A DNA stretch of 64,000 nt from Rhodococcus sp. 06-235-1A (lineage in GTDB: Bacteria > Actinomycetota > Actinomycetes > Mycobacteriales > Mycobacteriaceae): positions 62,001 to 126,000 of the forward strand of contig NZ_NOYI01000027.1 of assembly GCF_002258785.1 (NCBI RefSeq), in the 5' to 3' direction. Below, piece after piece: positions 43,159-49,881 of this stretch. A program made the position numbers and the translations under genes. Below the pieces are notes generated by a model. It was not told the origin of the DNA. It searched no databases and saw nothing but the letters and a program-made list of their open reading frames with translations. The number at the start of each line of letters is the position of its first letter. Positions within the stretch are counted from its first letter, which is position 1.

Positions 43159-43257
43159 ATGACCTGGCTCAAAGCACGAGTAGCCGCTCTGATCGACCGC
43201 CTCGGATCCCAGTCTGCGTGCACCCACGCTGCCGTCGACTTCGGGATCCGCGGCTGA
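43159..43257 (+). CDS. Leaderless 32-residue ORF, copy 1, core LIDRLGSQSACTHAAVDFG
   Basis: Starts MTWLKARVAA and ends GIRG. It has one Cys, in SACTHAAVDFG. The ATG sits 7 nt after TAGCGT with no ribosome site, so it is a leaderless start. It is paralogous to 46314-46412: 25 of 32 residues are identical. Across the 18-codon core (IDRLG to DFG) the two DNA copies differ at eight positions, all synonymous, which is strong evidence that the peptide is made and selected. The family is not one I recognise. Role: sulfur-responsive leader or functional micropeptide. Confidence 0.75.
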   Translation: MTWLKARVAALIDRLGSQSACTHAAVDFGIRG

Positions 43258-43315
43258 CTCTCTCCGCGTTCGGTAAGCGTTGAATTGAAGTAGACGCTTA
43301 CTGCATGCTGGCGTC

Positions 43316-43849
43316 ATGACCGTTCACCGACCTGCCGCCGAGCTGGCGGCCGAGATTGTCAACGCCTGGAAAACGGACAGTCTGGACCGTGATTGGGTCG
43401 CTGCGCTGTTGGTGCGGGAATCGCTGCCCATCAGGCACCGTGGGGTCGCCGGTCCGGTCGAAGTTGCCCATGCCCAAGCGGTCCTCGAACGGTGTGCTCG
43501 AGAGGTTTCGCCCGTCTTCGAGGCCGAGACGTCGAAGTCGGCCGCCGAGCTGCTCAACGACGTGTTGGCATCGGTAGATGTTCGAGTCACCGTCTCGATT
43601 TCGGACGACTTCGCTCCGCACCTGCACTACGACGATGCGACGACGGGAATCGCCGAACGACTGCGGACCAACTGTCTGGTCGCGCTCGCGACCGTGTTGG
43701 CCGACCCGTCCGGTGCACTGCGGTTGGGAGTGTGCGACTCGTGCGAAAGTGCGTTCGTGGACTTCAGTCGCTCTGCGCGCCAACGCTTCTGCTCTCGTCG
43801 ATGCGCTACTCGTACTCATGTGCGTCAGCATCGACGAAGGGTGTCGTGA
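43316..43849 (+). CDS. CGNR zinc-finger protein (ABATE domain)
   Basis: 177 residues. A helical N-terminal part is followed by the CGNR-type zinc ribbon with Cys140, Cys143, Cys159 and Cys163 in GVCDSCESAFVDFSRSARQRFCSRRC. The final motif reads CATR instead of CGNR. Members are thought to be transcription regulators in actinobacteria. Upstream is an inverted repeat TAAGCGT / ACGCTTA (in 43274-43300) that may be its operator. The stop overlaps the MATE gene start (GTGA). Confidence 0.85.
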   Translation: MTVHRPAAELAAEIVNAWKTDSLDRDWVAALLVRESLPIRHRGVAGPVEVAHAQAVLERCAREVSPVFEAETSKSAAELLNDVLASVDVRVTVSISDDFAPHLHYDDATTGIAERLRTNCLVALATVLADPSGALRLGVCDSCESAFVDFSRSARQRFCSRRCATRTHVRQHRRRVS

Positions 43850-45168
43850 ACACGGCAATCCTCCGGTCGGCATTGCGGTTGGCAGGACTGGCCGGCTTGG
43901 CGCTGCTCGCGGAGCCGCTGAGCGGTCTCGCAGACACTGCCGCGGCCGGGTACCTGGGAGTGTCCGAGCAGAGCGCGCTTGCCCTCGGTGCCGGTGTGGT
44001 GACCACGACGACGTGGCTGCTCACTCCGTTGATGTTCGCGCAGACGACCCAGATTGCGCGGTTCCGGGTAGCAGGAGACCGAGTGGGGCTACAGGCGGCT
44101 GTACGAAGATCGGTTGCTCTCGCGGCGGTGTGGGGCCTCGTGCTCGCCTGCGGCGTCACGCTGTTCGCGTTGTCGACCGTCGCCGAGGGTGATGCCCGCG
44201 CCTACCTCCTGGTGCGGGCCGCTGGGTTGCCGGTGTCGGCAGTGGTACTGGCCGGCTACGGCGCGCTTCGCGGGGCCGGGCACGTCTCCGACGTCACCGC
44301 ACTTGCGTTGGGCGGGGCGGTGATACACGTGGGAATCGTCGTTGCCTCTGTCTCGATGGATCTGGGGATCCTGGGCCTCGGTGCCGCATCGGGTCTGGCG
44401 CAGTTGGCCGTCGCCACAGTCGGATGGCGGATATTGGCGCGCCGCGGATTGTGGTTGCGTACGGCGTCATCCGGCAGCGGACGGGATCGATGGCAGACTT
44501 CGGTTGCCGCAGCTGGTCTGCTCGCGGTGCGCTCGGGGCTTCTCGGCGGCGCGACGCTGGCGATGACTGCAGCCGCAGTGCGGTCCTCGGCGGTGGACGC
44601 GGCCGCGCATCTGGTGGTGTATCAGGTGTGGTTGCTGGTGGTGCTGGCCGTCGAAGGGTGGAAGTCGGCGGCTCAAATTCTGGTGTCCTCGTCTCGATCG
44701 GACGCGGAGCGCTCGGAGGTGGAGAGGGCCGTACTGATCGGATCTATCGGGCTCGGAAGTGTTTCGGCAGCAGTTGTTTTCGCAATCGGGCCGCTGGCGA
44801 TGCAGATGCTCGCGGCCTCGGAGGAGGTCGAGTCTGCGGCACGAACGATCTGGTGGCTGTCGGCTCTGAGCTTCGTTGTCGGTGCGGTGGCGTTCACCCG
44901 TGACGGAGTCGAGTTCGGCCGAGGTGCGTTCGGGGTGAATCTCATTCGCATCGGGCTCGGCACTGGCATCACCGTGGTCGGTGCCGGTGCCACATGGTTG
45001 ACGGGCGATCTGAGGTGGATGTGGATCGGGATGCCGGTAGGTCTGCTGGTTCGAGCGGTCTGGCCCCATCGCAGGCTCCACGCGGCGAGTAGCCGGAGTC
45101 CGTCGCGTCTGCATTCTGGTTCCGATCCACGTCGGCCGTTCGCCTCTGGTACCTCGACATCGCCGTGA
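43846..45168 (+). CDS. MATE-family efflux transporter
   Basis: A 440-residue, twelve-helix protein with the MATE/DinF opening AEPLSGLADTAAAGYLGVSEQSALALGAG and VRAAGLPVSAVVLAGYGALRGAG. It exports a small molecule, using Na+ or H+. I chose the GTG overlapping the CGNR stop; the frame continues upstream only inside the CGNR gene. The C-terminal tail (after about residue 405) is arginine/serine-rich and low-complexity and may be the product of a junction with the truncated kinase downstream. Confidence 0.85.
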   Translation: MNTAILRSALRLAGLAGLALLAEPLSGLADTAAAGYLGVSEQSALALGAGVVTTTTWLLTPLMFAQTTQIARFRVAGDRVGLQAAVRRSVALAAVWGLVLACGVTLFALSTVAEGDARAYLLVRAAGLPVSAVVLAGYGALRGAGHVSDVTALALGGAVIHVGIVVASVSMDLGILGLGAASGLAQLAVATVGWRILARRGLWLRTASSGSGRDRWQTSVAAAGLLAVRSGLLGGATLAMTAAAVRSSAVDAAAHLVVYQVWLLVVLAVEGWKSAAQILVSSSRSDAERSEVERAVLIGSIGLGSVSAAVVFAIGPLAMQMLAASEEVESAARTIWWLSALSFVVGAVAFTRDGVEFGRGAFGVNLIRIGLGTGITVVGAGATWLTGDLRWMWIGMPVGLLVRAVWPHRRLHAASSRSPSRLHSGSDPRRPFASGTSTSP

Positions 45169-45629
45169 GATCCGCAGGAGCGAGCCTCGCTCTGCTACAT
45201 CGGGCATCGAGCGATCTCTGCTCCTACGCCTGGCCGTCACCTCACGGCGAGGTGCACGTGAAGAAGCGAATCGAGAACTGGCTGTCCGATCGGGACAGAG
45301 GGTTCGCGCCCGACGCGCCGCGCAGGCTTCGCGATTCTCTCGCCGATCTTCCCGAGCTCGACGAGAGTGTCCAACTGGTGCACAACGACTTTCGAGCAGC
45401 GAACATCCTCACCGAGAATTCTCGGGTGGTGGGGGTCCTCGATTTCGACGAGGTGCGGACTGATCCTCCGGTGCTGGATCTGGCCAAGGCGAGCGTTTAT
45501 CTCGGTACCCGTTTCACCGAGTGGCGACCCATACCGGCGTCGGTACGGCGATCGTTTCGGGCCGGCTACGAACAGGTGCCACCGTTGAGTTCTGCAGCGG
45601 CACAATGGTTCGACGTGCTGGTGCTGTGA
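45165..45629 (+). pseudogene. Truncated APH-family phosphotransferase (C-lobe only)
   Basis: 154 codons covering only the catalytic C-lobe: ALLHRASSDL, VHNDFRAAN (Asp75, Asn80) and VLDFDEV (Asp93). The N-lobe of about 100 residues is absent, because the MATE gene occupies the upstream DNA and an in-frame stop lies at about 45091. The C-terminus also stops early, at WFDVLVL. The reading frame upstream of the GTG still looks kinase-like (RLWYLDIAVRSAG), so this is probably a deletion remnant. Confidence 0.65.
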
Positions 45630-45711
45630 CATTCACCTGCTGCGGTTTCGGATGAGAACGACTCTGCGGGGTGGGTGTCGGAACTCTGACCGCCATTGCG
45701 TCGGGTTTGCC

Positions 45712-45722
45712 TCACGCTGATT
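45712..45722. promoter_or_regulatory. TCA-CGC-TGATT operator-like copy
   Basis: Eighteen bases (GGTTTGCCTCACGCTGAT) are identical to the copy ending at 46645, so the two regulatory stretches are duplicates. It lies about 105 bp upstream of the SnoaL-like gene and next to gene debris, so it may no longer act. Confidence 0.4.
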
Positions 45723-45726
45723 CCAG

Positions 45727-45780
45727 GTGACGGTTGCCAAGACCTTCCCGCTTGCCGAGGCGGCCGTGGCGTCCGGCGGC
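45727..45780 (+). pseudogene. Remnant of a zinc-less quinone-oxidoreductase C-terminus
   Basis: The stretch reads VTVAKTFPLAEAAVASGG, matching the C-terminal VVVAKTFPLADTATAHA of the MDR protein encoded at 33889. Nothing else of that gene remains; the frame runs on into unrelated sequence. It marks a past deletion or recombination between the phosphotransferase remnant and the SnoaL-like gene. Confidence 0.5.
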
Positions 45781-45820
45781 AGGCCGCTGCCAACGTTCTG
45801 CGATCGGTTAGCGTGGGCGC

Positions 45821-46243
45821 ATGAACTCGGCCACGGACGACCTCGTGAAGAGCTACCTCGACGCCCTCCATCGCGCCGACCTCGACGCGCTCGTGAGTCT
45901 GTTCGCGCCCGGTGCCGTCGTGCATTCGCCGCTGTACGGTCCGACGCCGGCACCCGACTTCTATCGGGCATTGTTCATCGATACCGCAAGCGCCGAGCTG
46001 ACGTCGAAGGGCGTGGCCGAGGGGCGCACCTCGGCAGGAGCGCGGCTCGTCACGTTCTGGTTCCATTTCGACTGGCGGCTGCCCTCCGGGGTAGCTGCCC
46101 CGTTCGACGTCGTCGATGTAGCCGAACTCGACGACGACGGGCGCATCACAACACTGTCGATCGTGTACGACACCGTCGACGTGCGACCAGCTTTCGAGCG
46201 GGAGACCGGATCATCCTGGAGGTCGACGGAACAGGATCGGTAG
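45821..46243 (+). CDS. SnoaL/NTF2-like small protein
   Basis: 140 residues of NTF2-like alpha+beta cone: the opening DDLVKSYLDALHRADLDALVSLFAPGAVVHSPLYGP, and strands RLVTFWFHFDWRL and GRITTLSIVYDTVDVRPAF. Such proteins bind or isomerise small molecules, or act in polyketide and steroid chemistry; the role is unknown. A TAGCGT box ends 6 nt before the ATG, so the transcript is probably leaderless. Confidence 0.8.
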   Translation: MNSATDDLVKSYLDALHRADLDALVSLFAPGAVVHSPLYGPTPAPDFYRALFIDTASAELTSKGVAEGRTSAGARLVTFWFHFDWRLPSGVAAPFDVVDVAELDDDGRITTLSIVYDTVDVRPAFERETGSSWRSTEQDR

Positions 46244-46256
46244 CACCTGGCCGTCG

Positions 46257-46306
46257 AATCAGCGTGATTGCAGCGGGTGCACTATCGGGGCCGGCGAGCC
46301 TAGCGT
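46257..46306 (+). promoter_or_regulatory. Operator-promoter cassette, copy 2
   Basis: A perfect palindrome AATCA-GCG-TGATT (46257-46269), then -10 TAGCGT (46301-46306) ending 7 nt before the ATG at 46314. The centre is 51 bp upstream of the ATG. The 20-odd bases from CGAATCAGCG to CGGGTG match copy 1 with a single change. Confidence 0.75.
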
Positions 46307-46313
46307 CACGTTT

Positions 46314-46412
46314 ATGACCTGGCTCGGAAGGCGACCGACGGCGATCATCGATCGCCTGGGATCGCAGTCCGCCTGCACCCATGCTGCTGTCGACTTCGGT
46401 GTCTGCGGGTGA
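46314..46412 (+). CDS. Leaderless 32-residue ORF, copy 2, core IIDRLGSQSACTHAAVDFG
   Basis: Starts MTWLGRRPTA and ends GVCG, with two Cys codons, one just before the end. It is a paralogue of 43159-43257 (25 of 32 identical). The leaderless start follows TAGCGT by 7 nt. It stands upstream of the rhodanese-LLM operon that begins at 46732, with about 220 nt of apparently non-coding sequence in between before the next operator. Confidence 0.75.
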   Translation: MTWLGRRPTAIIDRLGSQSACTHAAVDFGVCG

Positions 46413-46635
46413 GGGTCCAGACCCCACTCGCGCAGCGAATTCAGAGACCGAGTGGTGGCAGTCCAGGGTTGCCCAGGAGCTTCGGGACCATCGAAGTTCG
46501 CCGGGGAAAATGCGCCGCCGGCCCATTGTCGTCCGGATCTTGCAGCGCGAGAAGCAATCGGCGCCCATGATCAGGCAGCCTATCGTCGTTCGGCCATTCG
46601 TCCTGAGTGTTCACATCTGTATTCCTTGGTTTGCC
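46413..46635. other. Intergenic stretch after the leaderless ORF
   Basis: No convincing gene. This is where a leader-controlled attenuator or a small RNA could lie, but I see no clear terminator hairpin. Confidence 0.4.
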
Positions 46636-46682
46636 TCACGCTGATCGGAACCCTTCACTCTCGGGCGAAACTGAGGCAGCGT
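46636..46682 (+). promoter_or_regulatory. Operator and promoter of the rhodanese-LLM operon
   Basis: TCA-CGC-TGATC (46636-46646) followed by CAGCGT (46677-46682), a -10-like box 8 nt before the GTG of the short ORF at 46691. The operator centre is 51 bp upstream of that GTG, the same spacing as in the two leaderless-ORF cassettes. Confidence 0.55.
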
Positions 46683-46690
46683 GGGCTCTT

Positions 46691-46735
46691 GTGCAGGTAT
46701 CGGTGCACGCCCCGGAGAAAGCAGGATCACGATGA
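46691..46735 (+). CDS. Start-overlapping short ORF (VQVSVHAPEKAGSR)
   Basis: A 14-residue ORF from GTG to a TGA that overlaps the rhodanese ATG at 46732 (ATGA). It is probably leaderless and translationally coupled to the rhodanese gene. It has the same arrangement as the ORF at 41783 but no sequence similarity to it. Confidence 0.45.
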   Translation: MQVSVHAPEKAGSR

Positions 46736-47046
46736 GTTCGGAGTTGATCAGCCCCAGCGAAGCCGTGGCGGGCGAGGCCACGTTGGTGGATGTGCGAAGC
46801 GCACCGTCGAGAATCGAATTCGGCACGCTCGCAGGAGCGATCGTGGTCGACAAGGGCGATGTGGCAATCGAATTCGGTGCCGACAATCGCGACCGTTCCG
46901 AGCGCATCGTGGTGTTCTGCGGCTCGGTCGAGGGATCCGGCCCGGTCGTCGAGAAACTGAAAGAGCTGGGCTACACCAACGTCTCGCACGTCGACGGTGG
47001 CTTTCCCGCGCTGCGCGATGACGGCCTACCGATCCAGGGCGTGTGA
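46732..47046 (+). CDS. Small rhodanese-like protein
   Basis: A 104-residue single rhodanese domain: ATLVDVRSAPSRIEFGTLAGAIVV, then VVFCGSVEGSG with the candidate active Cys63, and KELGYTNVSHVDGGFPALRDDGLPI. The active loop C-G-S-V-E-G-S is of a sulfurtransferase-like size. It may take up the sulfur (as sulfite or persulfide) released by the monooxygenases encoded directly downstream. The ATG is chosen for the overlap with the short ORF; the frame opens earlier without similarity. Confidence 0.82.
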   Translation: MSSELISPSEAVAGEATLVDVRSAPSRIEFGTLAGAIVVDKGDVAIEFGADNRDRSERIVVFCGSVEGSGPVVEKLKELGYTNVSHVDGGFPALRDDGLPIQGV

Positions 47047-47052
47047 GCGACA

Positions 47053-47925
47053 GTGGCTGACACCCTGTATTTCGCCCTCGAACTCGACGGCTACGACGAG
47101 TCACCCGAGCGGCTTCACAGCAACGTCGCGGACGCCGAACGCGCCGGATTCACTTTGGTCACCTTCGGTGATTCTTTGGTCTCGGCCCGGAATCGACTCG
47201 ATGCAGGCACGCGTGCGGCGTTCGTAGCGTCGACGACGTCGACGATCGGTTTGGCCCCGACCGTCCACACCGTGACCACCGAACCCTTCTTTCTCGCAAC
47301 ACAACTCGCCAGTCTCGACTATGCATCCCACGGCCGGGGAGCCTGGGTGATCGGCGCAGACAACTCTCCCGCTGCTCATGCCGCAGTGGGATCGGAGGTG
47401 CGGTCGAGCGTGACCGCCGAGATCCGGGACGTCATCGAAGTCTCTCGGCGACTGTGGGATTCGTGGGAGGACGACGCGGTTATTCGTGACGCGGCGACCG
47501 GTCGATATCTCGACCCAGCCAAGGTGCATCACGTGCGGTTCGAGGGCGAATTCTTCGACGTCGTCGGGCCCCTGATCACCCCGCGTTCGCCGCAGGGTCA
47601 GGTGGTCGTCATGGGAGATGTAGATCTGGGCGTCACCGATCTGCTGGATGTGGCGTTGGTGCGCGGCGACGATGTCGCGGATCGGGCGGAAGCGGCGCGC
47701 GCAGATGGAGCAGCCCTGGTGTTCGCCGACATCGATACTCTGTCGGACGCCCAGTCGCTGGTCGGCGCGGCCGACGGTATCCGGTTGCATCTCGGGACGG
47801 ACGCTGTGAAAGACCTTGCCGTCCCGGCACATCTGCTTCGCAGGCCGACCCCTGAACTCTCGCTGCGCGAGAATCTGGGACTAGCGCGTCCGGTCAGCCG
47901 CTACGCCGCCTCGGCTCAGAAATAG
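47053..47925 (+). CDS. Short degenerate LLM-like protein (paired subunit type)
   Basis: 290 residues. The first two-thirds align with 29564-30640 (TLGLAPTVHTVTTEPF-type strand, ASLDYASHGRGAW, RLWDSWEDDAVIRD, FEGEFFDVVGPLITPRSPQGQ). The following segment, which carries the FMN-phosphate loop in active relatives, is replaced by VVVMGDVDLGVTDLLDVALV, and about 70 residues are missing. The C-terminus LRENLGLARPVSRY is kept. It is therefore probably not an FMN enzyme alone but a partner of the full-length LLM 15 nt downstream. Confidence 0.82.
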   Translation: MADTLYFALELDGYDESPERLHSNVADAERAGFTLVTFGDSLVSARNRLDAGTRAAFVASTTSTIGLAPTVHTVTTEPFFLATQLASLDYASHGRGAWVIGADNSPAAHAAVGSEVRSSVTAEIRDVIEVSRRLWDSWEDDAVIRDAATGRYLDPAKVHHVRFEGEFFDVVGPLITPRSPQGQVVVMGDVDLGVTDLLDVALVRGDDVADRAEAARADGAALVFADIDTLSDAQSLVGAADGIRLHLGTDAVKDLAVPAHLLRRPTPELSLRENLGLARPVSRYAASAQK

Positions 47926-47940
47926 GGAGAAGAAATCATC

Positions 47941-49287
47941 GTGAGCACCAACGACCAGCACCCGGACACCGGCGCACCGTTCGACCCGAATGCACAGATC
48001 CATCTGGGCGTCTTCTATCCGGGAATCGGCGCCCAAACGGTCTGGGAGGATCCGAAGGCACCCGATCAGGTTGCGACCGACACCTTCGTGGAGGTGGCAA
48101 CCAAGCTCGAACGCGGTCTGTTCGATGCCTTCTTCCTCGGCGACGGTCAGCGGGTGCGGGAGAACCGCGGTGCGATCCTGTCGACCGACATCGCCGGCAG
48201 GCCGGATGCGATCACTCAGCTCGCTGCATTGGCGTCGGTGACCGAGCGCATCGGCCTGGTCGCCACACAGAACACCACCTACAGCATCCCCGTCGAGCTC
48301 GCCCGGCGGTTGGCGAGCCTGGACATCCTCTCCGACGGGCGCGCCGGATGGAACATCGTCACGACCGACAATGCGTGGACGGGTGAGAACTTCCGTCGTG
48401 GCGGCTGGCTGGAGCACGAACGACGCTACGAGCGGGCCACCCAGGTAGTCGAACTGGCGAAACAGTATTGGGCAGGTTCGGATATCGACGCCGATACCGA
48501 TCTGCTCAAAGCCCATGCAGCACCTAATGTTCGGTCCAGTGCGCAGGGCAGGCCGGTGCTCTTTCAGGCCGGGGATTCTTCGGGTGGACGCGATCTGGCC
48601 GCGAGGCACGCCGACGTCGTTTTCTCGGCCAACAACGCCTACGACTCGGCTGTCGCCTACGCGCGAGATCTCCGCGCGCGAACGGCTGCGTACGGTCGCG
48701 CCGCCGATGCGGTCAAGATTCTGCCGGGTGTCACCGTGGTTCTCGGTGACACCGAGTCGGAGGCGGAAGAGAAGGTTCGCTGGCTAAGATCCAACGCTTA
48801 CAACGGAGTTCGCGCCATCGCGTTCCTCGAGCACTACTGGGGTAAGGACCTGTCGAGCTACGACCCGGAAGGTCCGCTGCCGGACATCGATCCGGTAGAG
48901 GACGAGCTCGACCCGTCCCGTGGAACCCTCGCGGTCGATGCACGTACCGGCAAGCTCGATCAGATTGCCCAGTGGCGTGCGTTGTCCGTGGAGAAAAGCC
49001 TGTCGATCCGCGAACTGGTACTCGAGATCTCGCCTGCGTCTCGGTTCCATTCCGGAACGCCTGCGGCGTTGGCCGATCGGTGGGCCGATCTGGTGCGGCA
49101 CCGGGTGGTCGACGGATTCAACATCAACCCCTACCACTTGGGTGATGCCATCGACGACCTCGTGGACAAGCTGGTTCCGGCCTTACAAGAGCGCGGGGTG
49201 TACCGCACCGAGTACACGAACACCACGCTGCGCGGGCACCTCGGTCTCGACGAGCAGACCGCGTCTGAGCGGGAGCAGGCCTCGTAG
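47941..49287 (+). CDS. LLM flavin-dependent monooxygenase, NtaA/SnaA/DszA family
   Basis: A 448-residue full-length member: VATKLERGLFDAFFLGDGQR, ASLDILSDGRAGWNIVTTDN, TGENFRRGGW, the lid with VLFQAGDSSGGRDLAARHADV (intact FMN-phosphate loop) and the C-terminal YTNTTLRGHLGL. The GTG start has AGGGAGA upstream. It is paired with the short LLM before it, as 30637 is with 29564. Its stop codon lies inside a terminator hairpin. Probable role: FMNH2-dependent cleavage of an organosulfur compound. Confidence 0.9.
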   Translation: MSTNDQHPDTGAPFDPNAQIHLGVFYPGIGAQTVWEDPKAPDQVATDTFVEVATKLERGLFDAFFLGDGQRVRENRGAILSTDIAGRPDAITQLAALASVTERIGLVATQNTTYSIPVELARRLASLDILSDGRAGWNIVTTDNAWTGENFRRGGWLEHERRYERATQVVELAKQYWAGSDIDADTDLLKAHAAPNVRSSAQGRPVLFQAGDSSGGRDLAARHADVVFSANNAYDSAVAYARDLRARTAAYGRAADAVKILPGVTVVLGDTESEAEEKVRWLRSNAYNGVRAIAFLEHYWGKDLSSYDPEGPLPDIDPVEDELDPSRGTLAVDARTGKLDQIAQWRALSVEKSLSIRELVLEISPASRFHSGTPAALADRWADLVRHRVVDGFNINPYHLGDAIDDLVDKLVPALQERGVYRTEYTNTTLRGHLGLDEQTASEREQAS

Positions 49288-49310
49288 GGCGCTTTGGAGC
49301 GCCCTACGAG
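49281..49310. terminator. Strong hairpin terminator over the LLM stop codon
   Basis: Stem arms 49281-49293 and 49298-49310 (13 bp, perfect) with loop TTGG. The TAG stop of the LLM gene is inside the left arm. It also lies just before the stop of the convergent osmC gene, so it can serve both. Confidence 0.85.
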
Positions 49311-49332
49311 TCGGGTCGAAGGGCAGGGCCGG

Positions 49333-49809
49333 TCAGCTCAACTCTGCGCGCGACCACTCGTTCACGAACTCCAGCCCACTGCGCACGAAGAGCTGGGTCA
49401 CCGGGCAACGGCGAGCGACCTCGGATACGAACTTGTCGAAGGTCTCCTGGTCGGCGTCGGTCTGTACCGTGGCCTCAACCTTCACGGTGTCGAAGTTCGC
49501 ATTTCCTTCGTCACCGTTCACGAGCACTGCGGTGTCGAGGTCGCCTTGGATGCGAAACGTGAACTCGCCGAGCTCGATTCCCAAGTCCTTGGCGACGAGG
49601 GCGGCCGTCACCTGGTTGCACGAGGTCAACGCACCGAGCGCGTAGAACAACGGGCTGGGTGCCTCGTCCTTCCCGCCGAATGCGGGATATGCATCGGTGT
49701 CGAATTGGTGGCCTGCATCGCCCTCGGCGACGAGGTGCTGGGCGACCCCGGTGCCGCTGGCATTGATCACGAAAGGAACGACGGACGTTCGAATAGAGCT
49801 GGTTGTCAT
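49333..49809 (-). CDS. OsmC-family peroxiredoxin
   Basis: 158 residues with the two OsmC cysteines, Cys64 in ALTSCNQVTAA and Cys135 in VARRCPVTQLF, which reduce organic hydroperoxides or bind persulfides. The ATG follows a CATCGT box by 8 nt, so it is likely leaderless. A TCA-TCG-TGATT operator is centred 51 bp upstream, the same distance as for the LLM cassettes. That puts osmC in the same putative regulon and suggests a role in handling reactive sulfur or peroxide from FMNH2 enzymes. Confidence 0.88.
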   Translation of the reverse strand: MTTSSIRTSVVPFVINASGTGVAQHLVAEGDAGHQFDTDAYPAFGGKDEAPSPLFYALGALTSCNQVTAALVAKDLGIELGEFTFRIQGDLDTAVLVNGDEGNANFDTVKVEATVQTDADQETFDKFVSEVARRCPVTQLFVRSGLEFVNEWSRAELS

Positions 49810-49853
49810 GAATTCCGACGATGGCCCTCCGGCGACCGAAGCGGAAGGGTTCG

Positions 49854-49866
49854 GCTCATCGTGATT
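49854..49866. promoter_or_regulatory. GCTCA-TCG-TGATT operator upstream of osmC
   Basis: One perfect half (TGATT as read on the plus strand), and the other half keeps TCA. The centre at 49860 is 51 bp from the osmC ATG. Confidence 0.5.
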
Positions 49867-49881
49867 CGAACTCGGCAGAAG

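Noticed and set aside
47934..47946. AATCA-TCG-TGAGC overlapping the GTG start of the LLM gene at 47941
   Set aside because: It sits inside an operon on the start codon with no promoter nearby; probably chance overlap with the codons, so not counted as an operator.
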